DNA of 64,000 nucleotides from CAIYXB01 sp038146805 (GCA_038146805.1 JAYQSH010000005.1:124001-188000); one strand, 5' to 3'. Shown: positions 36,742-46,520, numbered from the stretch's first letter. The notes: a model not told the origin generated them from the letters alone. Numbers and translations are program-made.

Positions 36742-38178
36742 ATGGCTGTATTTTCACAAGAATCAAAACTACACGATATTAAATTCGGTACCGACGGTTG
36801 GAGAGCATTAATTGCAAAAGAATTCACCTATGCTAACCTAGAAATCTTTTCACACGGACTTGCTCAATATGTTATTGAAACTTATAAAAACAACGAGCCA
36901 CTAATTATTGGTTTTGATGCAAGGTTTTTGGCAGATAAATTTGCGGCATTTACAGCAGACATCATTAGCGATTATGGTATTGAAGTTCACTTAATTCAAG
37001 AACCTGTACCAACTCCTGTAATTGCTTACGAAGCTTTCAAAAAACCAAGTGCTGGAGCTTTAACATTTACAGCAAGCCATAATCCACCAGAATATATGGG
37101 TATCAAATATATTCCTGAATATGGCGGACCATCAAGCAAAGAAATCACTGACAAACTACTCGACAAAATCAACGCAGTTGCCGCTCAAGAAATTAGCAAA
37201 GCACAAAAAACAAAAGCACAAATAATTACAGTAGATCCTGCTCCTGATTATTTTGCACATATTAAAACTTTGATCGATTTTGAAGCAATCAAAAAAGCAA
37301 ACGCTCAAAAAGCAACAAAATTAATTTATGATCCTTTATATGGTTGTGGCAGAAATTACACCAACAAAATTTTACAAGAAGCTGGCTTTGAGCTAACAAC
37401 CTTGCATGACCAAAGAGATCCAACCTTTGGTGGTTCACTGCCAGATCCAACAGAAAAAAGATTAAGCGAACTCAAAGCAACACTTCTTGCCCAAAAGGCA
37501 GATCTAGGTGCCGCTAATGACGGAGACGCTGATAGATTTTCTTTTTTTGATAACGAAGGTAATTTTTATCCTGCCAATAAATCTTTAAGTATCATTGCCA
37601 AATACTTAATCGAAAAAAGAGGCTTTAAAGGTTGTATTGCGCGCACCTTAGCAACTTCACATATTTTTGATGAGCTTGCCAAGAAAACCAATAACAGCTC
37701 CACTGAAACTGCTGTAGGTTTTAAATGGATTTGCGAAGTCATGAGATCAAAAGATACTATCATTGGCGCTGAAGAATCTGGTGGCATGAGCATCTTGGGT
37801 CACATCCCAGAGAAAGACGGTATTCTAGCAATTCTTCTTATGGCAGAAGTTTTAGCTATTACCGGAAAAACTTTACAAGAACTCTGGCAAGAAATTCAAG
37901 ATTTTGTTGGTAAAGAATATTTCTATGATCGCTTAGATTTGCATATCGCCGACAAAGAAACTTTTATGGCAAAATTCAATGACCCAAGCTTAAAAGAAAT
38001 TGCTGGATTTAAGATTGAAAAAATTGATAGAACTGAGGGTGCAAAAATCTATCTCGAAAATGGCACTTGGTTTTTAGCAAGACCATCAGGCACAGAAGCT
38101 ATGTGTAGAGTCTATTTCGAGAGTAACAATCAAGCAGAACTTAAGCAAATTATTAAAGCTGTTGAAGCAATGATTTAA
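36742..38178 (+). CDS. Phosphoglucomutase/phosphomannomutase family protein
   Basis: 478 residues, alpha-D-phosphohexomutase fold: FGTDGWRALI at the start, catalytic serine in TASHNPPEYMG, metal loop NDGDADRFS, sugar loop GAEESGGMS and phosphate loop RPSGTEAMCRVY. Substrate (glucose, mannose or glucosamine phosphate) is not decided by these motifs. TAGAAT ends six bases before the ATG. mqnC follows 19 bases later. Confidence 0.92.
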   Translation: MAVFSQESKLHDIKFGTDGWRALIAKEFTYANLEIFSHGLAQYVIETYKNNEPLIIGFDARFLADKFAAFTADIISDYGIEVHLIQEPVPTPVIAYEAFKKPSAGALTFTASHNPPEYMGIKYIPEYGGPSSKEITDKLLDKINAVAAQEISKAQKTKAQIITVDPAPDYFAHIKTLIDFEAIKKANAQKATKLIYDPLYGCGRNYTNKILQEAGFELTTLHDQRDPTFGGSLPDPTEKRLSELKATLLAQKADLGAANDGDADRFSFFDNEGNFYPANKSLSIIAKYLIEKRGFKGCIARTLATSHIFDELAKKTNNSSTETAVGFKWICEVMRSKDTIIGAEESGGMSILGHIPEKDGILAILLMAEVLAITGKTLQELWQEIQDFVGKEYFYDRLDLHIADKETFMAKFNDPSLKEIAGFKIEKIDRTEGAKIYLENGTWFLARPSGTEAMCRVYFESNNQAELKQIIKAVEAMI

Positions 38179-38197
38179 AAAGTTTTATAATATAAAT

Positions 38198-39409
38198 GTG
38201 CTACTAACTGCAAACCCAATTTTAAATAAAGCACTAAATGCAGAGCGCATTAACGAAGAAGAAGCTCTTGAACTTTTTAATAATGCAGAAATCAACGATC
38301 TTGCCTATTGTGCTAATGAAATTCGCAAAAAAAGACACCCTGACAATAAGCCTACTACTTATGTCGTACAGAGAAACATAAATTACTCTAACGTCTGTAC
38401 CGCGCACTGTTCTTTTTGTGCATTTTATACACCACCCAATTCGCATGATGCAGATTTCCCAGAAGCCTATGTACATGATTATGCGACAGTCTTAAAACCA
38501 AAAATTCAAGAACTTGTTGACATAAACGGTACTGAAATTTTATTTCAAGGAGGGCATAATCCAAAACTCGGTCTTGAGTATTACCAAGATATTTTCGCAA
38601 AAATAAAAAATGATTTCCCAAGTGTCACTTTGCATGCTTTAAGTCCAGCTGAAATTGTACACATCACAGAAAAAACTATTACGCCAGAAGCTGACTACCA
38701 AGATGGTTGTGATCGCAAGAAAATCCTCAAACCAAACAAAGACCAAATCAGAGAAACTTTAATAGCCTTACAAAAATCTGGCATGGATTCACTACCCGGA
38801 GCTGGAGCAGAAATTTTGACAGAAAGAGTGCGTAAAATTATTGCACCGCTTAAAATCACAACTCAAACTTGGCTTGAAGTTATGGAAATCGCACACTCAC
38901 TAAAAATGCGCTCTTCAGCGACTATGATGTACGGTCATGTTGAAACTTACGAAGATAGAGTTGAGCATCTAAAAGTTTTAAGGGAATTACAAGACAAAAC
39001 CAATGGCTTCACAGCTTTTGTTTGTTGGAATTTTCAGAAAGGTGAAACACCTTTAAGTAAAATCATGGACTCACTAGAAAGCCAAGACAAACTTCCCAAG
39101 TATAATTTAAATTCTTCTGGTGACGATCATTTAAGAACTCTTGCAATTGCTAGAATCTATTTGGATAATTTTGAAAATTTTCAGGCAAGTTGGGTCACTC
39201 AAGGGCATAAACTTGGGCAAGTCTCACTAGCATTTGGAGCAAATGATTTAGGTGGTAATATGATGGAAGAAAATGTAGTTTCGGCGGCTGGAACCACTTA
39301 TAGAGCTGGAATCAGGGAAATGGAATACTATATTGAAGCAAGCGGCAGACAGGCACAACAAAGAGATACTCAATATAATCTAGCCCCTAGAGCTAGTTCT
39401 GCAAGCTAA
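38198..39409 (+). CDS. mqnC: Cyclic dehypoxanthine futalosine synthase (radical SAM)
   Basis: Radical-SAM cyclase of the futalosine route to menaquinone. 403 residues: RNINYSNVCTAHCSFCAFY carries the CxxxCxxC [4Fe-4S] site, then LFQGGHNPKLGLEYY, DSLPGAGAEILTERVR, MMYGHVETYEDRVEHL, and FGANDLGGNMMEENVV. These distinguish it from MqnE and CofH. The start is a GTG at 38198 with TATAAT ending six bases ahead. Other mqn genes are not in view; thrC follows. Confidence 0.9.
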   Translation: MLLTANPILNKALNAERINEEEALELFNNAEINDLAYCANEIRKKRHPDNKPTTYVVQRNINYSNVCTAHCSFCAFYTPPNSHDADFPEAYVHDYATVLKPKIQELVDINGTEILFQGGHNPKLGLEYYQDIFAKIKNDFPSVTLHALSPAEIVHITEKTITPEADYQDGCDRKKILKPNKDQIRETLIALQKSGMDSLPGAGAEILTERVRKIIAPLKITTQTWLEVMEIAHSLKMRSSATMMYGHVETYEDRVEHLKVLRELQDKTNGFTAFVCWNFQKGETPLSKIMDSLESQDKLPKYNLNSSGDDHLRTLAIARIYLDNFENFQASWVTQGHKLGQVSLAFGANDLGGNMMEENVVSAAGTTYRAGIREMEYYIEASGRQAQQRDTQYNLAPRASSAS

Positions 39410-39428
39410 AGGGTATAATTTTTTATAG

Positions 39429-40517
39429 ATGGTTTACAAAGGCACAATTTTAAAATATTCTCAATTTTTATCAGTCGATAACCAAACACCTATCATTAGT
39501 ATTAGCGAAGGTAGAACTCCATTAGTTCCAGCTCCACACATTGCAAAAGCAACAAATGTAGGCGGCATTAGCGTTTATTTAAAAATGGAAGGCATGAACC
39601 CAACCGGATCCTTTAAAGATCGCGGCATGACGATGGCTGTTTCAAAAGCAATCGAAAAAGGTGCAAACAAAATCATCTGTGCAAGTACCGGAAACACTTC
39701 AGCCTCTGCGGCGGCTTATGCTGCGCGCGCCAGAGCAATGGGCTTCGAAATGGAATGCTACGTAATTATTCCAGCTGGATATGTTGCACTTGGTAAATTG
39801 TCTCAAGCAATGATTTACGGAGCAAAGGTAATTCAAATTGAAGGTAATTTTGATGACGCCTTAAATATAGTCAAGTCACTTACAGAAAAATATCCTATTG
39901 AATTAGTAAACTCTCTAAACCCATATCGAATTCAAGGTCAAAAAACTGCTGCCTATGAAATTTGTGATGAACTGCAATCCGCACCAGATTATTTATGTAT
40001 CCCAGTAGGTAATGCTGGAAATATCACAGCTTATTGGGCTGGTTTTAAAGATTACGTCAAAAACCCAAGTGCCCGTCCAAAACTTTTTGGCTTTCAAGCC
40101 GCAGGTGCCGCTCCAATAGTAGAAGGTAAAATTATTGAAAAACCAGAAACTGTTGGTACAGCAATTAGAATTGGTAACCCTGCAAGCTGGAAGCAAGCAG
40201 AGCAAGCAAGAGACGAATCACAAGGTTTAATTGACAGTGTCACAGATGAGGAAATGCTTGAAGCTTACAGAATGATTCATCAAATGGAAGGCTTGCACTG
40301 CGAACCAGCGTCTGCAGCAAGTGTTGCTGGATTGCTTAAAGCAGCAAAAGCCGGCAAGATTCAGCACGAATCAACTGTAGTTTGCGTACTAACTGGTAAT
40401 GGTCTTAAAGACCCGCAAACAGCAATGAACCAAAGTGACCTTGAAGCCGCACAAAAAAGCTATCAAGCTAACGAAGAAGAAATTGCAGAAATTTTAAATT
40501 TAAAAACTAAAGTATAA
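39429..40517 (+). CDS. thrC: Threonine synthase
   Basis: Makes threonine from O-phosphohomoserine with PLP. 362 residues, short class: PLP lysine in NPTGSFKDRGM, CASTGNTSASAAAYAARA, and the phosphate-binding PVGNAGNITAYW. TATAAT ends nine bases before the ATG. The 3' end overlaps the convergent gene by 11 bases. Confidence 0.94.
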   Translation: MVYKGTILKYSQFLSVDNQTPIISISEGRTPLVPAPHIAKATNVGGISVYLKMEGMNPTGSFKDRGMTMAVSKAIEKGANKIICASTGNTSASAAAYAARARAMGFEMECYVIIPAGYVALGKLSQAMIYGAKVIQIEGNFDDALNIVKSLTEKYPIELVNSLNPYRIQGQKTAAYEICDELQSAPDYLCIPVGNAGNITAYWAGFKDYVKNPSARPKLFGFQAAGAAPIVEGKIIEKPETVGTAIRIGNPASWKQAEQARDESQGLIDSVTDEEMLEAYRMIHQMEGLHCEPASAASVAGLLKAAKAGKIQHESTVVCVLTGNGLKDPQTAMNQSDLEAAQKSYQANEEEIAEILNLKTKV

Positions 40518-40947
40518 CTTTCTTATATTTTCTCTGAGCGTATAATTCAATAATTCTATTTTTGCTTGCATCAAAGCTAAAAACCATTGCACCTTGTTCT
40601 CGAGTTTTGGTATTAGCTTTAGCATGCAAGTCATGTAGCAAATCGGGTTTAGCATAAAAAGTAAAAGCAACAGAATTCTCATTTTTATTTTTTTGAGCAT
40701 CAATTAAAATTCTGTTTTGAGCATCTAAATCAACTTGTTGTGGAAAATCATTTGCCATTACCATGGCAAACAATTGCTCTAAATTAGTTTGTGATAAATG
40801 GTTTTTAGACTCTGCAGAATTGATGGTTTGGAAAGAATGATAAATTTTTTCTAATCTATTTTGAGTTTCAGCATTTGTGCGTGAACTAATGGGATATCTG
40901 TTAATCCCAATTGTATTTTGTTTGGTAGTTGATAAAGCAACTTGCAC
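40507..40947 (-). CDS. Hypothetical protein, 146 aa
   Basis: Not recognised. Mostly polar and helical, no signal peptide or membrane segment; the start is probably GTG at 40947. It converges on thrC with an 11-base overlap. Reading frame length and the lack of alternative genes in this interval support it, but expression is not shown. Confidence 0.5.
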   Translation of the reverse strand: MQVALSTTKQNTIGINRYPISSRTNAETQNRLEKIYHSFQTINSAESKNHLSQTNLEQLFAMVMANDFPQQVDLDAQNRILIDAQKNKNENSVAFTFYAKPDLLHDLHAKANTKTREQGAMVFSFDASKNRIIELYAQRKYKKVIL

Positions 40948-41060
40948 AAAAAAAATAATCGCAATTTGGGAACAAAAAAGAAAGAGTAAATGCGAAATAC
41001 AAGTTTATCTTAAGTATTAAATTTTTTTATACTTTTAAGGTTTTTGTAATATTTGCACTC

Positions 41061-41603
41061 CTAAGAAGCACAGTAAAAAGTTTTATGCTGTGAACCAAAT
41101 TTACATTCTAAAGTATTAAAGCCTTGATCAAATATAATTTTCAATTTACAGTCGCCAATGTGATCAATCTTAAAACTTAATTCTAAACCGGCATCATAAT
41201 TCTTTAATTGATAATCATTCCAATCCCTCTTTATCTTAAATTCACCTATCTGATATATTCTTCTAACAGTCTTTAACCTATCAATTATCAAACTTAGTAC
41301 TTTTTTTTCATTTTTAGAAGAAGTGGATTTAGTATTCAAAAAAGTTAACAGCTTTTCTATTTGTTGAAAAGCTTTATTTACAGAATCAATTTTAACCATT
41401 TGTCTATTTCTAAGCTCTTTTTCATTGGCTTGTTTTAAAGTTAAAGTAGTAACAGAATCATATTTTAAAGCTTTTAACATCGAATGACTTTGCAAACTAG
41501 GAGTACTAGAATCATCATCTGAACCAACAAATCCATATTTTTGTAGAAGCCAATCTCTTAACATAAAAGATGAATTATTTAATCTATTAAGCATTAGAGA
41601 CAA
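41061..41603 (-). CDS. Hypothetical protein, 180 aa
   Basis: Not recognised. An N-terminal helical part (around RNRQMVKIDSVNKAFQQIEKLLTFL) is followed by a short beta-rich C-terminal section with three cysteines (DCKLKIIFDQGFNTLECKFG, then FYCAS). GATAAT ends eight bases before the ATG. It sits directly downstream of uppP on the same strand (10-base gap). Confidence 0.55.
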   Translation of the reverse strand: MSLMLNRLNNSSFMLRDWLLQKYGFVGSDDDSSTPSLQSHSMLKALKYDSVTTLTLKQANEKELRNRQMVKIDSVNKAFQQIEKLLTFLNTKSTSSKNEKKVLSLIIDRLKTVRRIYQIGEFKIKRDWNDYQLKNYDAGLELSFKIDHIGDCKLKIIFDQGFNTLECKFGSQHKTFYCAS

Positions 41604-41613
41604 TTATCTCACA

Positions 41614-42399
41614 TTAAAATAAAAGCAACAAAAGTATAGCCATTAAGATTCTATAAATAACAAAAACGCTTAAAGAAGCTTGCTTTAAAAACTTAAGCAA
41701 AAAATCAATTGCGATAAAACCAGCAATAAAACTTACAAAAAACGCCAAAAATAAGCTAACAAGATCTAATTCAAGACTTTGCGCTTCGTACATATCTTTT
41801 AAAGCAAGTAAACCAGCTCCAGCAATCGCGGGTAAACCCAACAAAAAAGAAAATCTAGCGGCTTCATCTTTTTTTAAACCCATAAAAATCCCGGCCGCTA
41901 TAGTTGTACCAGAACGTGACATACCAGGAAAAAGAGCTAAACATTGCATTAAACCAATAAAAAAGATTTGCATAATAGATAAATTTTGCATATCTTCATT
42001 TTTTTGGTAGAACTTTTCAGCAATATAAATCAAAATCGCACCCAGGATCAATGTATAAGCAACACAATCTACAGAACGAATAAAAGTAGATGCAAAAAAA
42101 CTTTTAAAAGTAAAACCGATTAAAACCACAGGCATAGTAGCAAATAAAATTGCGTAACTAATTTTGCTATATTGTTTATCAATCTGCAAAAAACCTTTTA
42201 ATAAATTTACAATATCTTTTCTAAAATATATAACAACAGCAAACAAAGTTCCTAAATGTAAAAAAGCATCAAATGCAAGTCCAAAATTTTTCAAGTGCAA
42301 AATTTTAGGCAACAAAATTAAATGCCCAGAGCTACTTACCGGCAGAAACTCTGTCAAACCTTGAATTATAGCTAAAATAATTACAGAGAACAAAAGCAT
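41614..42399 (-). CDS. uppP: Undecaprenyl-diphosphate phosphatase
   Basis: Integral membrane enzyme that recycles undecaprenyl pyrophosphate for cell-wall and O-antigen synthesis (BacA type). 261 residues, about seven membrane segments; LTEFLPVSSSGHLILLP and FPGMSRSGTTIAAG are the two active-site motifs. Upstream on the same strand is trmD, 25 bases away. Confidence 0.95.
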   Translation of the reverse strand: MLLFSVIILAIIQGLTEFLPVSSSGHLILLPKILHLKNFGLAFDAFLHLGTLFAVVIYFRKDIVNLLKGFLQIDKQYSKISYAILFATMPVVLIGFTFKSFFASTFIRSVDCVAYTLILGAILIYIAEKFYQKNEDMQNLSIMQIFFIGLMQCLALFPGMSRSGTTIAAGIFMGLKKDEAARFSFLLGLPAIAGAGLLALKDMYEAQSLELDLVSLFLAFFVSFIAGFIAIDFLLKFLKQASLSVFVIYRILMAILLLLLF

Positions 42400-42424
42400 A
42401 GTATAAGCATATCAGTAAAAGCAA

Positions 42425-43165
42425 TCATAAAGCCAAAGACTGTTTCAGCCTCCACAAAAAAATTTTCTTATGATCACCCGACTGCAAAACCTCTGGCACT
42501 TTTAAACCTTGATACTCTGCCGGTCTAGTGTATTGCGGGTATTCGATTAATGTAAATTTTTCTAAGTCAGATTTTTTTAATTTAGTTTCTTCTAAAAACT
42601 CTTTTAATTCATTTTTACTAACACCCATTTTTGTAAATTCTTGCAAAAGGTTTATTTCGCTATGCGTTTCAAATTTGGCACTTTCTTCATCACCCAAGAC
42701 TCCGGGTATCAATCGCAAACTAGCATCTAAAATCGATAAGCAAGCAAGTTCTCCCCCAGTCAAGACATAGTCACCCACTGAAATTTCACGAGTAGCTCTA
42801 TCTCTGATTCTTTGATCAAAACCTTCATAGCGACCACACAAAATCACCAACTGTTTTTTTTGAGAAAGTTCTTGTGCCATTTTTTGATTTAACTTTTCAC
42901 CAGACGGACTTGTGATAATGATTTCACAATCATCGAGATATTCAACAGCATCTAAACAATCAAACCAAGGTTGTGGCATCTGCACCATACCAGCTCCACC
43001 ACCAAAAGGAGTGTCATCTACTTTATGATGTTTGTCTTTTGAAAAATCTCTTGGATTTAAAATATTTAAATCAAAAATGTTTTTCTCTAAGGCAATTTTC
43101 ATAATGCTTTCAGAAAAATAAGAACTAATAAGATTTGGAAACAAAGTGAGCACATCTATTTTCAT
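42425..43165 (-). CDS. trmD: tRNA (guanine-N1)-methyltransferase
   Basis: Methylates G37 of tRNAs. 246 residues with the SPOUT trefoil knot: DDTPFGGGAGMVQMPQP, LCGRYEGFDQR and GDYVLTGGELACL. Usually part of a rpsP-rimM-trmD-rplS operon; here instead its ATG overlaps the stop of a substrate-binding protein gene (ATGA). Confidence 0.96.
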   Translation of the reverse strand: MKIDVLTLFPNLISSYFSESIMKIALEKNIFDLNILNPRDFSKDKHHKVDDTPFGGGAGMVQMPQPWFDCLDAVEYLDDCEIIITSPSGEKLNQKMAQELSQKKQLVILCGRYEGFDQRIRDRATREISVGDYVLTGGELACLSILDASLRLIPGVLGDEESAKFETHSEINLLQEFTKMGVSKNELKEFLEETKLKKSDLEKFTLIEYPQYTRPAEYQGLKVPEVLQSGDHKKIFLWRLKQSLAL

Positions 43166-44199
43166 GTGTTTGCCCCTTTGATTTTTTTTGTTCTAATGTA
43201 TTTCACTTGATAAGCGATATCTTCAAGCTCAACAAGCTTGTTAATATTTAGATCAGAATAAAACTCTATATTATTAAGCGATTGTATAATACTCTCTTCA
43301 TCAAGTGACTGCTTTGTTAATTTCAAAAAATGATTCTGAATACTTGTAACAGCTGACTGAGTATCAAAATTTATAATATCCAAAACAAAATCTTGCTTAG
43401 CAAGTAGATTATCAATTTCTCTTACATGTTGTTTATAAAAATCTTGTTTAACAACAAGCAAAGTCGCGGGAAAGCTGTTCATATATTGGATTTCTTCACT
43501 TAAGTTTTTCTGGTATTCACCTGCAAAAGTATTTATCAAAGTTGTTTTAGTAAGCTCTTGAGTTAAATTTTTATAACCTCTTTGACTCAAAATCGAGCCC
43601 CAAGGTTCAGCCACAAAAGCGGCATCAATGACATTTTTGTGAAGTAAAATTTCAAGTTCACTTGGATTAATTGCAATAAACTCAGGTTCTTGTACAAAAC
43701 TTACTGTTTTATCATCTTCTAAAGCATCCACTAAATCAAGCAAAGTTTTTGAGATTTTTTCTTTATTTTTTAGCTTATCATTAAATCTTTTTACAAAAGA
43801 TCTTGCTAATAGATCTTGGGTATTGCCAAATTGTGGCACCGCAATTTTTTTGATTTTAAAATTATTTTTTTCTAAAGCCTGATCACTCACAACAAAAGAA
43901 TTCGCACCAACAGCACTCACTGACATCACTTCAAGTGGCACACCTTTATTAATAGCATTAATATAAGGACCCGGACCAATATATGCAATATCGATATTGC
44001 CAGACATTAAGGCATTAAGTAAATAGCCTCCAGACAAATAATGTTCTACATGATACTCATCAAAAAGCCCTTCTTCAATAGCAATTATAGGCAAGGCGTG
44101 AGTAATATTCAGCAAATAACCAAGCCTTGGTTTATCACTAGATTTATAACTACATGAATTCAAAGCTAAAACAAGACAAAAATACAAAAAAGGTTTCAA
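43162..44199 (-). CDS. Lipoprotein substrate-binding protein (NMT1/SsuA-like)
   Basis: About 345 residues. Lipobox LALNSC after a short hydrophobic signal, then a periplasmic binding-protein core of the nitrate/sulfonate/thiamine-precursor type (RLGYLLNITHALPIIAIEEGLF, SGNIDIAYIGPGPYINAI). ABC permease and ATPase genes are absent nearby, so ligand and partner are unknown. The start is probably TTG at 44199, behind AAGGGG. This start lies inside the rplC terminator hairpin. The frame extends to 44328 but that would overlap rplC by 80 bases and spoil the signal peptide. Confidence 0.8.
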   Translation of the reverse strand: MKPFLYFCLVLALNSCSYKSSDKPRLGYLLNITHALPIIAIEEGLFDEYHVEHYLSGGYLLNALMSGNIDIAYIGPGPYINAINKGVPLEVMSVSAVGANSFVVSDQALEKNNFKIKKIAVPQFGNTQDLLARSFVKRFNDKLKNKEKISKTLLDLVDALEDDKTVSFVQEPEFIAINPSELEILLHKNVIDAAFVAEPWGSILSQRGYKNLTQELTKTTLINTFAGEYQKNLSEEIQYMNSFPATLLVVKQDFYKQHVREIDNLLAKQDFVLDIINFDTQSAVTSIQNHFLKLTKQSLDEESIIQSLNNIEFYSDLNINKLVELEDIAYQVKYIRTKKIKGANT

Positions 44200-44226
44200 G
44201 AAAAACCCCTTAAAACCTTTTTTTTT
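44186..44226 (-). terminator. rplC terminator hairpin overlapping the next gene's start
   Basis: On the minus strand AAAAGGTTT pairs with AAACCTTTT around a loop holding AAGGGG and the TTG start, then a T run. It would stop rplC transcripts, and could hide the ribosome site of the substrate-binding protein in any readthrough mRNA. Confidence 0.65.
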
Positions 44227-44248
44227 TGTCTTTAAATTTCTCACAAAA

Positions 44249-44920
44249 TTATTTATTGTATTTATTCCAAGAGTTAACACCGTTAGCAGTAATAAAAATC
44301 GTATTACCAGCTTTACCCGGCACAGCACCTTTGACTAAAACCAATCTTTTTTCAGCATCATACTTAAAAACTTTTGCTTTAGTTCTTGTAACAGTTCTGT
44401 TTCCCATCATCGAAGGCATTTTTTTACCTTTCATAACACGACTTGGATCAGTACCTGCACCAATAGAACCAATTTGTCTTTTTGATTTTGAACCGTGAGA
44501 TCTTCTACCCACTCTCATATTATGTAATTTCACACCACCTTGAAAACCTTTACCAATAGATGTTCCAGTGATATTGATTTTTTCTAAGTCAGCAAAAAAT
44601 TCTTCTAGATTAATAGGCTCACCGAGTTTCACTGAATCAACTTCGCTCTGTGCTCTAAATTCTTTTGTTTTTCTATAAAGATCAACACCATTTTTTGTAA
44701 AACGGTTTTTGTCTGCTTTTGTTAAATGTTTTTCTTTTGCTCTAAAAGCACCAACTTGCACAGCATCATAACCATCACGTTTTTGCGTTTTAATATCAGT
44801 AACAATATTTTCTGCAAGTTCAATAACAGTAACTGGAACAACATTACCCTCAGCATCAAAAACTTGGGTCATGCCTATTTTTTTTCCAATTACACCAAAA
44901 TCTTTAGTAGTTGTTGCCAT
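44249..44920 (-). CDS. rplC: 50S ribosomal protein L3
   Basis: 223 residues. IGKKIGMTQVFD at the N-terminus and SHGSKSKRQIGSIGAGTDPSRVMKGKKM, the L3 loop that reaches the peptidyl-transferase centre, are both clear. A strong AAGGAGA precedes the ATG. Normally L3 sits in the S10 operon with rplD and rplW; here the gene stands alone, ending in its own terminator. Confidence 0.96.
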   Translation of the reverse strand: MATTTKDFGVIGKKIGMTQVFDAEGNVVPVTVIELAENIVTDIKTQKRDGYDAVQVGAFRAKEKHLTKADKNRFTKNGVDLYRKTKEFRAQSEVDSVKLGEPINLEEFFADLEKINITGTSIGKGFQGGVKLHNMRVGRRSHGSKSKRQIGSIGAGTDPSRVMKGKKMPSMMGNRTVTRTKAKVFKYDAEKRLVLVKGAVPGKAGNTIFITANGVNSWNKYNK

Positions 44921-45074
44921 TTTTATCTCCTTTTTATCTCACCAAATTTTTCAAATAAAAAAACTCAGTTAGCACAGTAACTTTTGGCTAAAGCCTTCAT
45001 GCGTAATAACAGATTTTAGCAAATTCAAGCCAAGCTCAAAAGCCCTAAAAATAAAAATAAAATAAAGGGCTTGG

Positions 45075-46472
45075 CTATGTCTTTAGAAGACTACACTGCT
45101 TTTCAATTAAAGCCTTTAAACCATCCATTTGATCTTTTTTTAAAAATGAGATCTGTAATTTTTTTCCATTTCTACCTGAATTAAGTGCTTCAACAAAAGC
45201 ATTTTTCAAATCTTCCTGCTTATATAAATTCTCAAAGAAACTACCTGTGATAACAAAATCTTTTGTATTCGAATCTTTGATAAATTCACCAAATTCAAGG
45301 TTTAATAATTTACCTAATTTAGTTGCCCAATCTAACAACAAAAGTTTAGCTAGTTGGTCTCCTTCTTGAGATGCTCTCATGATGTCTTTAGGTTTGTGAG
45401 ACTTTCCAAGAGTTAACAAAGAACTTTGACAAACTTCATCAATATCAACACCGTACTCTATTGCTAAAGGCTGTAGTACTGTTCTTTGATCTTGGACAGT
45501 AGCTTCTTGCAAATAATCTATTTTTGCTTCTACACCATGATTTAATTTGCGCCCTTTTGGTCCAGCAGAAAATAATTTATCTGGTGTTAAAGACTCAATT
45601 TTACCAGCTTTAAAAGTTGCTTTGTCTAATTCAGAAAGCAAACGTGAATACTTACCAATTCTTAAATCTACATGCCCAAACTCTGTATTTTGCATAGTTT
45701 TAAAAGAATTATCATCCAGATTAAAGTTGCTACTTAAACCAACATTAAAACCAGAACCACTTACCATAGAAAATACATTTTGACCGGCTTCAAGTTTGCT
45801 AACAATGGAATTGGCAATAGCTAAAGTATCATTAATAACGGTAAAGTTGATTTGCATTATATCTTCTCTGCTCTTAGGTTTAATGGTGCCGACTTCATCT
45901 TGATAATGAAGTTTATAATTAACACCTCTCACTAAGGCACGTGTGTCAAGAGCTTTAATCAAATCATCCATAAAATTAATCAAAGAATTTGCTTGCGGAT
46001 GATCACAATTTGAAACACGCGGCGGATCATATTGTGTGTTAGGTGTAATATGCAATGCTCTATGCTTTTGAGTAGTTGACAAAGTTTTACCCTCTTTTTC
46101 AAAGAGCTTATGATGTTTTTTGGTTGCAGCACCAGCAATACCAAAAGTAATTGGTAAGACTTTTTGTCCAATAAATTCTGCCTGCATACTTACAAAAGAA
46201 ATTATTTCATACAAAGCATCAATTGCTTTTGTCTTAGAAATTTTACTTAAATCAAAAACAAAATGTTTTGGTTTTTTTTCGTCGTCAAGACCTGTGACAA
46301 CAAAATCAACAGTTGATCCACCTAAACGTGCATTCAGTGCAAATGGGCTTCTTTTATCTCTTTCTTTTTCACAAAAAGTTGCTCGATCTTCAAAATCATC
46401 CGGTTTCTGCGGAAAGCGTTCGAAATTTTTTTTAAATTGATCAAAACTAGTTATTGTAAGCGCCTTTGCCAT
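45075..46472 (-). CDS. Divergent hexokinase-like sugar kinase
   Basis: 465 residues with an actin/hexokinase ATPase layout: LNARLGGSTVDFVV (phosphate-1 like), FGIAGAAT, VINDTLAIANS (catalytic Asp region, compare hexokinase NDT), SGSGFNVGLS (phosphate-2 like) and NTEFGHVDL. Length matches eukaryotic-type hexokinases rather than bacterial glucokinases or ROK kinases. The substrate is unproven. TAAAAT ends seven bases before the ATG. Assignment rests on motif order only. Confidence 0.65.
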   Translation of the reverse strand: MAKALTITSFDQFKKNFERFPQKPDDFEDRATFCEKERDKRSPFALNARLGGSTVDFVVTGLDDEKKPKHFVFDLSKISKTKAIDALYEIISFVSMQAEFIGQKVLPITFGIAGAATKKHHKLFEKEGKTLSTTQKHRALHITPNTQYDPPRVSNCDHPQANSLINFMDDLIKALDTRALVRGVNYKLHYQDEVGTIKPKSREDIMQINFTVINDTLAIANSIVSKLEAGQNVFSMVSGSGFNVGLSSNFNLDDNSFKTMQNTEFGHVDLRIGKYSRLLSELDKATFKAGKIESLTPDKLFSAGPKGRKLNHGVEAKIDYLQEATVQDQRTVLQPLAIEYGVDIDEVCQSSLLTLGKSHKPKDIMRASQEGDQLAKLLLLDWATKLGKLLNLEFGEFIKDSNTKDFVITGSFFENLYKQEDLKNAFVEALNSGRNGKKLQISFLKKDQMDGLKALIEKQCSLLKT

Positions 46473-46520
46473 AATTAGTATTTTAGCAAAATATTAGAAA
46501 AAACAATTGGGGGTAATCAG

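Noticed and set aside
44200..44328. Upstream extension of the substrate-binding protein to 44328
   Set aside because: It would overlap rplC by 80 bases and add a second hydrophobic region ahead of the lipoprotein signal; TTG at 44199 has a ribosome site.
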